A DNA stretch of 48,846 bases from an uncultured Saprospiraceae bacterium (lineage in GTDB: Bacteria > Bacteroidota > Bacteroidia > Chitinophagales > Saprospiraceae): positions 1-48,846 of the forward strand of contig CALDTZ010000100.1 of NCBI GenBank assembly GCA_937924805.1. The letters run 5' to 3'. The notes below the pieces were generated by a model. It was given only the letters and a program-made list of their open reading frames with translations. It ran no database searches and had not been told where the DNA came from. This document shows positions 8,763-17,153 of this stretch, one piece after another; the stretch's first letter is position 1, and each line of letters opens with the position of its first letter. Position numbers and translations under genes: made by a program.

Positions 8763-9362
8763 ATGAAATTAAAAAAGACATATATACTTTTTGCAAATAT
8801 AATAGTAGTTCTTGTATTATTATTTTCTAAAAATATTGAGGCCCAAATTTACCTTACAAATCCATCTTTTGAAGATGAACCAGCAGATGCGACATTACCG
8901 ACTGGATGGTGGAAAGTATCGCCAAATACAACCCCAGATATATTGCCAGGATATTGGGGGATTTATGAAGATGCTTCAGAAGGTGACACCTATTTAGGTC
9001 TAATAACAAGAGAGAACAATACATTTGAAAGCATGGGACAAAAACTTCCAGAAAGATTAATAAAAGACGTTTGCTATTCGATGTCGATAGACATAGCCCA
9101 TGGTGAGAATTATGCAGGATATTCAAACCCAGCTAAAGTTAGAATCTATATCAGTACAAAAAAGAAAGATAGGCAACAGCTTATTTTTGAATCGGAGGCC
9201 TCGGAATCTACCGAATGGGAAACAATTAATTTTGATTTTAATCCAACAAAAAACATGCGGTATATTATTATTGAAGCTTACCACGAAAAATTAAATCAAG
9301 GTTATAAAAGTAATATCTTAATTGATAATATAAGCAGCATTTTACAGTGTGATAAAGCTTAA
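8763..9362 (+). CDS. Secreted jelly-roll-like (carbohydrate-binding-module-like) protein
   Basis: 199 residues with a signal peptide (about 1-27, ending NIEAQ). The mature part begins IYLTNPSFEDEPADATLPTG and continues with PDILPGYWGIYEDAS, TYLGLITREN and CYSMSIDIAHGENYAGYSNP. The NPSFE...P.GW opening and the late ...NILIDNISS strand are typical of secreted beta-sandwich modules resembling carbohydrate-binding domains in Bacteroidota. No catalytic residues are evident; a binding role outside the cytoplasm is inferred. Its last 14 bases overlap the start of the phosphodiesterase gene, suggesting co-expression. The gene is divergent from ftsX with almost no spacer. Confidence 0.7.
   Translation: MKLKKTYILFANIIVVLVLLFSKNIEAQIYLTNPSFEDEPADATLPTGWWKVSPNTTPDILPGYWGIYEDASEGDTYLGLITRENNTFESMGQKLPERLIKDVCYSMSIDIAHGENYAGYSNPAKVRIYISTKKKDRQQLIFESEASESTEWETINFDFNPTKNMRYIIIEAYHEKLNQGYKSNILIDNISSILQCDKA
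8794..8801 (-). promoter_or_regulatory. Candidate -7 box for the ftsX operon
   Basis: The minus strand reads TATATTTG here, an exact match to the Bacteroidota -7 consensus TAnnTTTG, 43 bases upstream of the ftsX ATG. I see no convincing TTG at the -33 position. The box sits inside the signal-peptide codons of the divergent secreted-protein gene. One such match is expected by chance every one to two kilobases in DNA this AT-rich, so this is a candidate only. Confidence 0.35.
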
Positions 9363-10233
9363 TCTTTTCCTTCTATACTACTTTATTTTGAACACAATCC
9401 CAACATTAGATGTACAAGGTCATAGAGGATGTCGTGGTCTATGGCCTGAAAATAGTATTAAAGGTTTTCTACATGCTTTGGATTTAGGTGTTCATACATT
9501 GGAACTTGATATTGTTTTCACAAAAGATTTAGCGGTTTTAGTTAGTCATGAACCCTATTTTTCTTCGACGATCTGCACTTATAAAGATGGCACTTTAATT
9601 AAAAAAAAGGAAGAACAAGAACTTAAAACGTACTCTTATACTCTTAATGAAATCAAATCATTATTTATTTGCGGAAATCTGAGACATCCCCAATTTCCAA
9701 ATCAACAAAAACATGAGCATGTAAAACCTTCGTTAGAAGAAGTATTTACGGACGTTATTTTATATTGCAAAAAACAACATAAGGCCCTCCCCTTCTTTAA
9801 CATTGAAATTAAAAATGTTAAAAAAAACCAACATCTGTATCAGCCTGAAAAAGTTAAAATGGTTGAACTTGTAATGAATGTTATAACTTCATTTGAATAT
9901 GAAGAGAAAACAACTATCCAATGTTTTGATCCTGAAATAATGAATATTCTTCATAATCAATATCCTAAACAAAGGAATGCCTTTTTAGTGAAAAATCTTC
10001 TAGGATATCGATATAACCTAAAGAGACTAGATTTTAAACCAACTATTTATAGCCCTTATTACAAACGAATAAATATGCACATGTTAAATCAGTTGCAATC
10101 AAAAAATATTAAAGTCATTCCTTGGACCATAAATAATGAAAAAGATATGAAACGATTCATTGAAATGGGTGTAGATGGAATTATAACGGATTATCCAAAC
10201 CGGTTACTATTTCTTGTAAATGGCAAAAAATAG
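9349..10233 (+). CDS. Glycerophosphodiester phosphodiesterase family protein
   Basis: 294 residues, with GTG start at 9349 overlapping the previous gene. The N-terminus is hydrophobic (LNLFLLYYFILNTIPTL), likely a signal peptide. GDPD-family catalytic motifs are clear: GHRGCRG (H25, R26), PENS (E34, N35), LELDIVFTKD (E52, D54) and SHEP (H67, E68). Later come NIEIKN and the C-terminal VIPWTINNEKDMKRFIEMGV and DGIITDYP typical of the TIM-barrel end. The enzyme hydrolyses glycerophosphodiesters to glycerol-3-phosphate and an alcohol, using a divalent metal; here it probably acts in the periplasm. Without an upstream ATG in frame, the overlapping GTG is the only start that keeps the signal peptide. 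Confidence 0.88.
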   Translation: MIKLNLFLLYYFILNTIPTLDVQGHRGCRGLWPENSIKGFLHALDLGVHTLELDIVFTKDLAVLVSHEPYFSSTICTYKDGTLIKKKEEQELKTYSYTLNEIKSLFICGNLRHPQFPNQQKHEHVKPSLEEVFTDVILYCKKQHKALPFFNIEIKNVKKNQHLYQPEKVKMVELVMNVITSFEYEEKTTIQCFDPEIMNILHNQYPKQRNAFLVKNLLGYRYNLKRLDFKPTIYSPYYKRINMHMLNQLQSKNIKVIPWTINNEKDMKRFIEMGVDGIITDYPNRLLFLVNGKK

Positions 10234-10252
10234 TTTTTAAATATTGGCATAT

Positions 10253-10280
10253 AAAAAAGGCAGCCTTGAGAAAAGCTGCC
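10253..10280 (-). terminator. Hairpin with T-run on the minus strand
   Basis: GGCAGC at 10259-10264 pairs with GCTGCC at 10275-10280, with a 10-base loop. The minus strand continues into six T residues (10258-10253), the form of an intrinsic terminator for leftward transcription. No leftward gene lies immediately to the right, so it may block read-through or antisense transcription. On the plus strand it sits 20 bases after the GDPD stop but has no T-run. Confidence 0.45.
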
Positions 10281-10391
10281 CATGCTAACACCCTATAATA
10301 TGAGAAAATGAATTACGAAGATATAAATTTTAATTTTAACATTCTCGAATAAATTATAATTCTACTAAATACAAGGATTTCAACCATCATT

Positions 10392-10805
10392 ATGAACAAT
10401 TCTGTTATTGAAATAGCAAAGCCAAAAATTCACATAGATGCGAAAATTATGGCCGAGTTAAAGACTCAAACTGATGAACTAGGTCAAGTCATATTGCATT
10501 TTATTTACTTTGCTCATCCATTATCTGAAGGAAATAAAATCCGCATTTGGCCAACAAGCTTTTTATATGATTTAAATTCTTCACATGAATCTTCATTGGT
10601 TTATGCTGAAAACATTTCCCTTTACCCAACTTGGATGGATGTTGAACCTGGCGGACAACGATATTTTACGTTGATTTTTTCAGGATTACCAAAATCGTGT
10701 ACCATGTTTGACTTTGTAGAACAATGCTCCAGTCAATATGGAGCCTTTGAGGTTAGAAACATTAAGCGAAACAATACAGATGTATATTTCTTTGCCATGT
10801 CATAA
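10392..10805 (+). CDS. Hypothetical cytoplasmic protein, 137 residues
   Basis: I do not recognise this family with certainty. There is no signal peptide or membrane segment. The composition is that of a folded soluble beta-rich protein, with the blocks NKIRIWPTSFLYDLNSSHES, LVYAENISLYPTWMDVEPGG, FTLIFSGLPKSCTMFDFVEQ and NIKRNNTDVYFF. The regular alternation of hydrophobic residues and the well-formed ends support a real gene. It stands alone between the phosphodiesterase and a small outer-membrane-type protein, 76 bases before the latter. No function is proposed. Confidence 0.7.
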   Translation: MNNSVIEIAKPKIHIDAKIMAELKTQTDELGQVILHFIYFAHPLSEGNKIRIWPTSFLYDLNSSHESSLVYAENISLYPTWMDVEPGGQRYFTLIFSGLPKSCTMFDFVEQCSSQYGAFEVRNIKRNNTDVYFFAMS

Positions 10806-10881
10806 TTCTTAGTAAACATTAAATCAACCTGGAGCAACACAATCTATATCCATTCAGTCTACTTTGTATATTTAATGCATT

Positions 10882-11379
10882 ATGAGACCATTACCTTTAA
10901 AAATATTTTATTTCATCCTTTTTATCGGCTTATCTACTCCTAGTATTTCACAAGAAACAACTAAGTTCAGCGAAAATAATAACTCAATTTATCTTTCTTA
11001 TGGGAATATTATTTTCTCTAGCCAAGTATCCCTTACTTATGATCGATCATTTTATAAAAAAAATAATGTTGGTTTTTCAGCAAAAGCGATCGGTGGCTAT
11101 TATTTATATAATTGGGCAGATTATGACGACAATGCTAAAGTTATCGATCAATATTTTGGTTTAGCAACAGCATTCAATTTTCATATATTTGAAATATATG
11201 CAGGTTTAGCTTCGACAGGTTACCGTTTAGCAAAAAATATTAGCGACCGATCATCAAGAAAAATAGGTTTTGTAATGTTACGAGGTGGTGGTTTAAAATT
11301 TGAATCAAAGCATATACTCTTGCGGCTAGGCATCAGTAACCTTGAGCTTTTGCATCTAAGCTTAGGTTACCGATTTTAA
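10882..11379 (+). CDS. Small exported beta-barrel-like protein
   Basis: 165 residues with a signal peptide (about 1-24, cut near SISQ). The mature part is alternating aromatic/hydrophobic strands with Gly/Tyr turns: IYLSYGNIIFSSQVSLTYDR, FSAKAIGGYYLYNWADYDD, YFGLATAFNFHIFEIYAGLA, and it ends in an aromatic (LGYRF), as outer-membrane barrels do. The length fits roughly eight strands. It is likely an outer-membrane protein of unknown function. It converges on the VWA gene at 11435 with a 55-base gap in which I see no strong terminator hairpin. Confidence 0.7.
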   Translation: MRPLPLKIFYFILFIGLSTPSISQETTKFSENNNSIYLSYGNIIFSSQVSLTYDRSFYKKNNVGFSAKAIGGYYLYNWADYDDNAKVIDQYFGLATAFNFHIFEIYAGLASTGYRLAKNISDRSSRKIGFVMLRGGGLKFESKHILLRLGISNLELLHLSLGYRF

Positions 11380-11434
11380 TTAGCTGCCTACCGTTCATTC
11401 GCTGATCTTTCTCTAATCTTCTTAGATAAATAAA

Positions 11435-13495
11435 TCATCGCTGACTTAATGACGTATTTAGTTTGTATCGTTCCACCAAATCAATAAATTCAGAGCGTAC
11501 TTTAAGATCTTTTTCTCCCCTCTTTGCCAATTTTAATACACGACGCAAAGATGCAGACTTTTTAAATTTTGAATCCCTTAATATCATTCCAAATTCTGCA
11601 ACACTAAGACAGAAGGCAAAATCAGCATCTATCTGTTTGAATGGTATTTCATGATCTAAAATAACATGTTCAACCAACGTACTTTTTTGTCCTTTAGGGG
11701 TTTTAAATCGTAATTTAATAGTCGCCAATTCATCCGTATTTACCAAAAAACCATTCGCTGGTTGTTGGTATTTTAGGGGATCAATGGCTTTTCCTGGTTG
11801 TTTCAACCTTTTAGAAGGTATTATTTCATATAAAGCAGTTACATCATGTCCTGATCCTAATTCACCTGCATCTTTTTTATCATTGTTAAAATCTTCATCC
11901 TCCAAAATCCGGTTTTCGTAACCGACTAAACGATACGCCCCTACTAATGATGGATTAAATTCTATTTGAATTTTCATATCCTTAGCAATCGTCACTAGCG
12001 TTCCACCAAATTCATCTACTAATACTTTCTTGGCCTCGTTTATATTGTCAATGTATGAGTGATTACCGTTTCCTTTATCAGCGAGCAATTGCATTTTATC
12101 ATCTTTATAATTACCCATTCCATATCCTAATACAGATAAAAATATATTCGATTTTCTCTTTTTAGCTATTAATGAAACTAATCCACTGTTACTGCTAACG
12201 CCTAGATTAAAATCGCCATCGGTTGCTAATATTACCCTATTATTCCCATTTTTAATAAAGTTATTTGCCGCTATTTTATAAGCTGTTTTTATTCCTTTTG
12301 CACCAGCTGTTCCACCTCCAGAATCTAGTCGATCAATCGCTGAAATAATGATTTCTTTATTCCTTGCAAGTGTGGAAGGTAAAACAACTTGTGAGCTTCC
12401 AGCATAGGTAACAATGGCAACTCTTTCGGTAGGTCGTAAATGCTCGACTAATAGCTTTAGAGAGGATTTTACTAAAGGTAATTTATTCGCACTACCCATG
12501 CTTCCAGATACATCAACTAAAAAGACAATATTTGATAAGGGTAGTTCGTCTTTAATCATTCTTTCACCTTGTATACCGACCTTTAAAAGTTGATTTTCGG
12601 GGTTCCATGGACATTTGGTTAGCGAGGTATGAACACCAAATACATCTTCTTTTGGACTTGGATATTCGTAATCAAAATAGTTTATCATTTCTTCTATTCG
12701 GATCGCTCCAGCGACAATCGGTTGATTTTGATTTATTAACCTTCGAATATTACTATAGCTTGCAGCATCAACATCAATAGAAAAAGTTGACAGTGGATTT
12801 CTGCTTACTTCTTTAAATATATTTTCTTCAAAGTGGGTATATCCTTCTGTTTGCCATTGCACTTGATCTTCAGCCTTTCTTTTATCGTTTTTAGGATTCT
12901 GAATGTTTGAATCCCCCGCAACCTTAACCCCATCTATGTAGTAGTATTGAGTATTTGATCTAGATCCTCGTACGTCAATATTTCCGAAATTTTTATTAGA
13001 AAGGCCTGATACACCTGCTAATGAATTAGTTCTTTTGGATGGTAAATTTTTAATTTTTTCTGCTGTAACAATCCCCCCCGAAGAAGTCATATCTAAATCA
13101 ACTAAAGGTACTTTGTATTCTACAATTACTACCTCATCCATTATTATCCCATCTTCAGAAAGTCCAATATTGACTTGCAAGGTGTCACCTAAATGCAATA
13201 ATGTGGCTTCTGTTTTTGTTGTTGCAAATCCAAGAAATCGAACTTCAACTATGTAAGTCCCTGTATCGATGGCTGACAACAAATATGCTCCATTAAAATC
13301 ACTTTGTGTTCCTGTAATCAACGTATTATTTTTATATAAAATCACATCTGCGAATGGGATCAAATGACCATTTATTTCTTCAGAAATTACACCTTTAATT
13401 TCGCATTGAGCAAATGAACTATTGAAACCCAAAAGAATGAAATATAACCCGATCAAGATTTTTCCAATTTGAAGTTTTTGTTTATTATTTTTCAT
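11435..13495 (-). CDS. VWA domain protein (YfbK-like) with carboxypeptidase-regulatory and TonB-plug-like N-terminal modules
   Basis: I start at the ATG at 13495 (686 residues). The frame is open upstream to 13582, but only the internal ATG puts a signal peptide (GKILIGLYFILLGFNSSFAQ) at the N-terminus. Order of parts: carboxypeptidase-regulatory-like beta-sandwich (about 25-110), a TonB-plug-like stretch (about 120-195, with VVIVEYKVP, EKIKNLPSKRTNSLAGVSGL and NIDVRGSRSNTQYYYIDGV), a von_Willebrand linker domain (FSIDVDAASYSNIRRLIN), a VWA domain with intact MIDAS motif DVSGSMGS near residue 328 and ATDGDFN later, and a DUF3520-like C-terminus. There is no TonB barrel, so the plug-like part probably has another use, such as protein contact. 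Likely periplasmic or surface located. Binding partner unknown. Confidence 0.88.
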   Translation of the reverse strand: MKNNKQKLQIGKILIGLYFILLGFNSSFAQCEIKGVISEEINGHLIPFADVILYKNNTLITGTQSDFNGAYLLSAIDTGTYIVEVRFLGFATTKTEATLLHLGDTLQVNIGLSEDGIIMDEVVIVEYKVPLVDLDMTSSGGIVTAEKIKNLPSKRTNSLAGVSGLSNKNFGNIDVRGSRSNTQYYYIDGVKVAGDSNIQNPKNDKRKAEDQVQWQTEGYTHFEENIFKEVSRNPLSTFSIDVDAASYSNIRRLINQNQPIVAGAIRIEEMINYFDYEYPSPKEDVFGVHTSLTKCPWNPENQLLKVGIQGERMIKDELPLSNIVFLVDVSGSMGSANKLPLVKSSLKLLVEHLRPTERVAIVTYAGSSQVVLPSTLARNKEIIISAIDRLDSGGGTAGAKGIKTAYKIAANNFIKNGNNRVILATDGDFNLGVSSNSGLVSLIAKKRKSNIFLSVLGYGMGNYKDDKMQLLADKGNGNHSYIDNINEAKKVLVDEFGGTLVTIAKDMKIQIEFNPSLVGAYRLVGYENRILEDEDFNNDKKDAGELGSGHDVTALYEIIPSKRLKQPGKAIDPLKYQQPANGFLVNTDELATIKLRFKTPKGQKSTLVEHVILDHEIPFKQIDADFAFCLSVAEFGMILRDSKFKKSASLRRVLKLAKRGEKDLKVRSEFIDLVERYKLNTSLSQR

Positions 13496-13899
13496 AATTA
13501 CGTTTCTTCTATGGTGAATGAATTTTCTCATTACCCTATTAATCACAAATAAATAATATGTACTTGGTATCGTTGACGACAATACGTATGATTACCTATA
13601 AAGACTAATTCATAGGCCTGTCATCATGGTTTTTCTTTACTAAGTAATTAATGATACCCTTAAATTTATTAAGTAACAAACCCTTCATTTTATCATTATA
13701 ATGAACCCCATTACAAATGAACTATTTTATCTTCATTTTGTCTTGAATATAGCCTTATCACTGACAGCATTATTCAGTGATTTTATTCATTTTGGTCAAT
13801 TGGCCAATTTTATTGATGGTGAAAAAATCGCCGTTTTGAGCAATTCATTGATGTGAAGCATTTATCAACTTTATTAAAAATTAATAATTGGCTTTTAAA
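13496..13899. other. Intergenic region, 404 bases, with a hairpin and a 12-base palindrome
   Basis: No convincing gene. Two structures stand out. ATCACTGA (13757-13764) pairs with TCAGTGAT (13774-13781) around a 9-base loop and is followed by TTTA on the plus strand. A perfect palindrome, AATTGGCCAATT, lies at 13798-13809. The region separates two leftward genes, so it should hold the promoter of the VWA gene near its left side and the 3' end of the DUF3137 gene at its right. An AT-only inverted repeat TTATTAA...TTAATAA near 13871-13887 could help end the DUF3137 transcript. No exact TAnnTTTG box was found upstream of the VWA gene. Confidence 0.5.
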
Positions 13900-14937
13900 T
13901 TACTTCTTTTGACTGTAATCGTTCAGAATATGTATAAAATCTGCTAATAGAAATACATCCTTTGCAATCGCTTGATATGGCTCTTTACCTTCGAGTTTAT
14001 CCCAAAATTTTACTGGAAAATAATCCCGCGCTCCATGAAAAAATAAGAATACTTCATTGCCTCTTTTGATTAATTCAAAATCGACATCATGCTTCTGATT
14101 AAAAGCGATCAACTTGCTTTCTATGTGAGGTGGTATCAAGCCTTTAGTCGAAGAAAAATTAATTCTTGAACCATTCAAAAGTTTAAATTCAAATTGCTTT
14201 TCAAATGGCCTCATCTGACTTGTATTTGCATTATCCAATAAATCTCGCTTCCGAATTCTGAAATCCTTTCCTCCGACTATCTCATCCCAAAAGCCATTCA
14301 AATACAAACCATTAAAAAGTTCTTGAAGACCAAACCAACTTGGATAAGATTGGGCTTTCAATTCTGAAAATTTAAAATGAAAATCTTCCGTTGTTCCTTC
14401 GACCAAATCTTCACCAGCAAGTAAAAATGATTTTTTGTGTAGTCTGGTGTTGTTGAAATATTCTTTTGCAATGTGATCATTGGAATACAACTTAACCATT
14501 ATTCCGAGATCTATAAACATCGCTTCAACTAAGTCATGCTTATATTTCTTCAAGACTCTCTTGGCATAAAGTACCATAGCTAAAATTATCAAACCAATAA
14601 AAGCTCCAAAAATCAAAGAAAAAATAAAATTTTGAGAAATGGCCATAAATAGGAAATAGACGAAAAACAATCCAATTTGTCGTGTAAATTTATTCTTAGA
14701 GCCTAGTGCCTTTAGGATAATGGCAAGCACTATTTTTGTGTTTTTAGCGAGAACTTTTAAAACATGTTGAAAATCATCCACTTTGTTCCCATACATTTTA
14801 AGGGCTGGGTATAAATTATTATATGAAAGAGGATCGTTGGAATTTTCATTTTCAGACGCAGGAAGCTCCACCTTTTCTAACGAAGATGCTTCAGGATGCA
14901 ATGGAGCATGTCTAGGTATGTGATTTGGATGAATCAT
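13900..14937 (-). CDS. DUF3137 domain-containing membrane protein
   Basis: 345 residues. A polar N-terminus of about 105 residues, partly His/Pro-rich, precedes two closely spaced membrane helices (FFVYFLFMAISQNFIFSLIF and GAFIGLIILAMVLYAKR). The C-terminal half shows the DUF3137 pattern: AGEDLVEGTTEDFHFKFSEL, then FEKQFEFKLLNGSRINFSST and GLIPPHIESKLIAF, and a late strand EVFLFFHGARDYFPVKFWD. DUF3137 proteins have no established function. The bulk of the C-terminal domain is probably cytoplasmic. The gene stands alone on the minus strand with over 300 non-coding bases on each side, so it is probably monocistronic. Confidence 0.75.
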   Translation of the reverse strand: MIHPNHIPRHAPLHPEASSLEKVELPASENENSNDPLSYNNLYPALKMYGNKVDDFQHVLKVLAKNTKIVLAIILKALGSKNKFTRQIGLFFVYFLFMAISQNFIFSLIFGAFIGLIILAMVLYAKRVLKKYKHDLVEAMFIDLGIMVKLYSNDHIAKEYFNNTRLHKKSFLLAGEDLVEGTTEDFHFKFSELKAQSYPSWFGLQELFNGLYLNGFWDEIVGGKDFRIRKRDLLDNANTSQMRPFEKQFEFKLLNGSRINFSSTKGLIPPHIESKLIAFNQKHDVDFELIKRGNEVFLFFHGARDYFPVKFWDKLEGKEPYQAIAKDVFLLADFIHILNDYSQKK

Positions 14938-15255
14938 AAAACAATTCCTTTTCTCATAGTATTATTAAAGGCATTCGTTTTAGTTAGATAACATAACTGT
15001 ATTGTAACCAATTGTGATTCGAAATACAATATTTGATCACATTCGATGGATAATATCTTTTTTCTTAATAATGTAAATTCAAAAGTCAAAACAACTTGAT
15101 ATGATTCAGCATGCAATGTTTACTTTAACTTTAACAAGTGTGATTATTTCATTCCTTTAAAAGAGTAAACTGCAAGTATAAATTGTTCAACAGCATGAAG
15201 TCTATGGGTAAAGTCTCGGCTAAGATTTATGTAAATAAAAGTGTTTATTCGTTTT
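14938..15255. other. Intergenic region, 318 bases, nothing definite
   Basis: This stretch lies between the stop of the LytTR gene and the start of the DUF3137 gene. It is AT-rich, with no clear hairpin terminator, no exact promoter box and no tRNA. A 60-codon open frame (14934-15116, minus strand) overlaps the DUF3137 start by 4 bases, but its translation has no signal peptide or recognisable pattern and I do not count it as a gene. Confidence 0.5.
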
Positions 15256-17103
15256 TTAAGTTTTAGATATTCTTTGAAGAATAATCTTTTTATATGCTCT
15301 TCCTATTTTCAATTCAATATCGCCTTTCAATCTGAGTGTCACATGGTTAATCCATTCAACGTATTTAAGATTCACAACAGTGCTTCTATAGATTTTAATA
15401 AAATCATTGTTTTCAGATAAATTTTCAAAGTGTTTTAAAGAAATATCTAACCAAAGGGATGATTCTTCATAGAAAATCCTTACACCATTATCTTCAGCTT
15501 TCACGTATTTTATGTCATCTAGATTTAGATTATGAATTTTATCTCTTGATTTTATTTTTATTGAACTACCCATAGTCGACTTTTGGATACTCAATGATTT
15601 TAAGGTCTCTTCTATTCTTTTATTAATTATGATTAATTCATCTTTCTCAAAAACCAATTCTTCAATTTTAGCTTTTTGGTGGCTTCTAAATTTCAGCAAT
15701 TGAAACAATGTAATCAATGAACCCAATAATAACAAGCCCAGCAATCCAAGACTTAATCTATTGTTTTGAATTTCTAATTTTTGTTTTTCACTTATAATTG
15801 CCACATTAGTCAATGAATCTTTAAGGATTTGTTTTTCATAACGTGAGATGGACTTATTTAAAAAATCTAACCGACTTTTTCTTTGCAAACTATCTTGTTG
15901 AAAAATGATGTTGCTCATTTCATAACTTAGATTTTTATTATATCTAGCAACATCAACTAGTGTTGAGTATAATCTAAACTCCATATCACTTCTTACAAGT
16001 TCTTTCACTGATTTACTTCTATCATCTAATGTTTTGAATATTTTATCTGCTTTATCAAAATCCCCTTTTTCGTAAAAGACTTTTCCTAGTAAGCCTTTAC
16101 TCTCATTTAGATATCGAAAATTTCCTGATGTTTCAGCATTAATAACAGCCAATTTGTACAAACTTTCTGCTTTATCGTATTGAATTTCTTTCATCGCAAT
16201 ATCTCCTAACCCTTGATATGGAGTCACTAAATATCTGGGTGATGTACATTGATCAATTGTCTTTTTAAAGTAATATTTAGCACTATCAATTTCATCTAGA
16301 CTATTAAATCGGTTACCAATATTATTATACAATGAAAATTTTGATTGATGTCCGATAGGACAATATTCGAGCGCTTTTTTATAATTAAGTAAGGACGATT
16401 GATAATCTTCAAATTCCGTATCATATATGTTTCCGAGTGCATTAAATATTGCAACTTCATAAATTGAATCTTTTAATTGATAAATATGAAACATAGAATC
16501 TGCTTGCAAATATTGATCAATCGCTAAGTAAATATTTCCTTTTTGATAAAACTCAACTCCACTATTAATTTTAAGCTTGATATTTTGTTTCAAACATTTT
16601 ATACTATCCATGAGACATGGAATTTGTAGAGCTGAATCGATAAGTTGTAAACTCCGATCATAATCCCCTTTTTCACTCTCAATGACACTCAATTGACCAA
16701 TATATTGTTTTTGACTTACAACATCTCCTTTATTATTTGCAATGAATAAAGCTTGTTTGGTCAATTTTGTAGCTAATTCTAAATTCCCGTTTGCTTTTTC
16801 ACATTTTCCTTTGACGATTAATGCATACATTTTTGCTTGATAGCAAGTAGGTGGAATGTGTTTCCAAATTGAATCAATCTTTGTTTGAGTTTCTTTTGGA
16901 TCAAATCTTGAAAATCTTTTATATAAAGGTAAAACTAACTCTTCTATAGATGAACACTCACTAGATTGAGCTTCAGCGCTCGGCATCACAGCTAGACATG
17001 AAAAAATAAATAGAAAAGCCGAAATTAGTCTCACTGCTAATAATTTGTTAGTTGTAGAAAAATAATAAATATAGAATCTTACTATTTTAAATTCAATTTT
17101 CAA
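15256..17103 (-). CDS. Membrane-anchored TPR protein with C-terminal LytTR DNA-binding domain
   Basis: 615 residues. An N-terminal signal peptide or anchor (about 22-46, ending SAEAQ) precedes a TPR solenoid (about 70-400, for example LNYKKALEYCPIGHQSKFSL and DKAESLYKLAVINAETSGNF). A membrane helix lies near residue 455-475 (LGLLGLLLLGSLITLFQLLK), followed by a short charged coiled coil and a LytTR domain over the last 100 residues (LNLDDIKYVKAEDNGVRIFY, FIKIYRSTVVNLKYVEWI, IELKIGRAYKKIIL). The layout is that of a one-component membrane regulator: periplasmic TPRs sense something, and the cytoplasmic LytTR binds DNA while tethered. Target genes are unknown. It lies directly downstream of the tRNA-Arg, but a strong terminator separates the two. 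Confidence 0.85.
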   Translation of the reverse strand: MKIEFKIVRFYIYYFSTTNKLLAVRLISAFLFIFSCLAVMPSAEAQSSECSSIEELVLPLYKRFSRFDPKETQTKIDSIWKHIPPTCYQAKMYALIVKGKCEKANGNLELATKLTKQALFIANNKGDVVSQKQYIGQLSVIESEKGDYDRSLQLIDSALQIPCLMDSIKCLKQNIKLKINSGVEFYQKGNIYLAIDQYLQADSMFHIYQLKDSIYEVAIFNALGNIYDTEFEDYQSSLLNYKKALEYCPIGHQSKFSLYNNIGNRFNSLDEIDSAKYYFKKTIDQCTSPRYLVTPYQGLGDIAMKEIQYDKAESLYKLAVINAETSGNFRYLNESKGLLGKVFYEKGDFDKADKIFKTLDDRSKSVKELVRSDMEFRLYSTLVDVARYNKNLSYEMSNIIFQQDSLQRKSRLDFLNKSISRYEKQILKDSLTNVAIISEKQKLEIQNNRLSLGLLGLLLLGSLITLFQLLKFRSHQKAKIEELVFEKDELIIINKRIEETLKSLSIQKSTMGSSIKIKSRDKIHNLNLDDIKYVKAEDNGVRIFYEESSLWLDISLKHFENLSENNDFIKIYRSTVVNLKYVEWINHVTLRLKGDIELKIGRAYKKIILQRISKT

Positions 17104-17111
17104 CTAGTAAT

Positions 17112-17150
17112 AATATAAAAGAGTTCTTGTGAAAATTACACAAGAACTCT
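17112..17150 (-). terminator. Strong intrinsic terminator of the tRNA-Arg transcript
   Basis: Two 12-base arms, 17120-17131 and 17139-17150, pair perfectly (AGAGTTCTTGTG with CACAAGAACTCT) around a 7-base loop. On the minus strand the stem is followed by TTTATATTA. It begins 3 bases after the 3' end of the tRNA and ends before the LytTR gene start at 17103, so it should end the tRNA transcript and leave the LytTR gene needing its own promoter or read-through. Confidence 0.85.
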
Positions 17151-17153
17151 TAG

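Noticed and set aside
14934..15116. A 60-codon minus-strand open frame upstream of and overlapping the DUF3137 gene by 4 bases.
   Set aside because: The translation has no signal peptide, helix pattern or known motif, and the region looks non-coding. The 4-base overlap could be chance.
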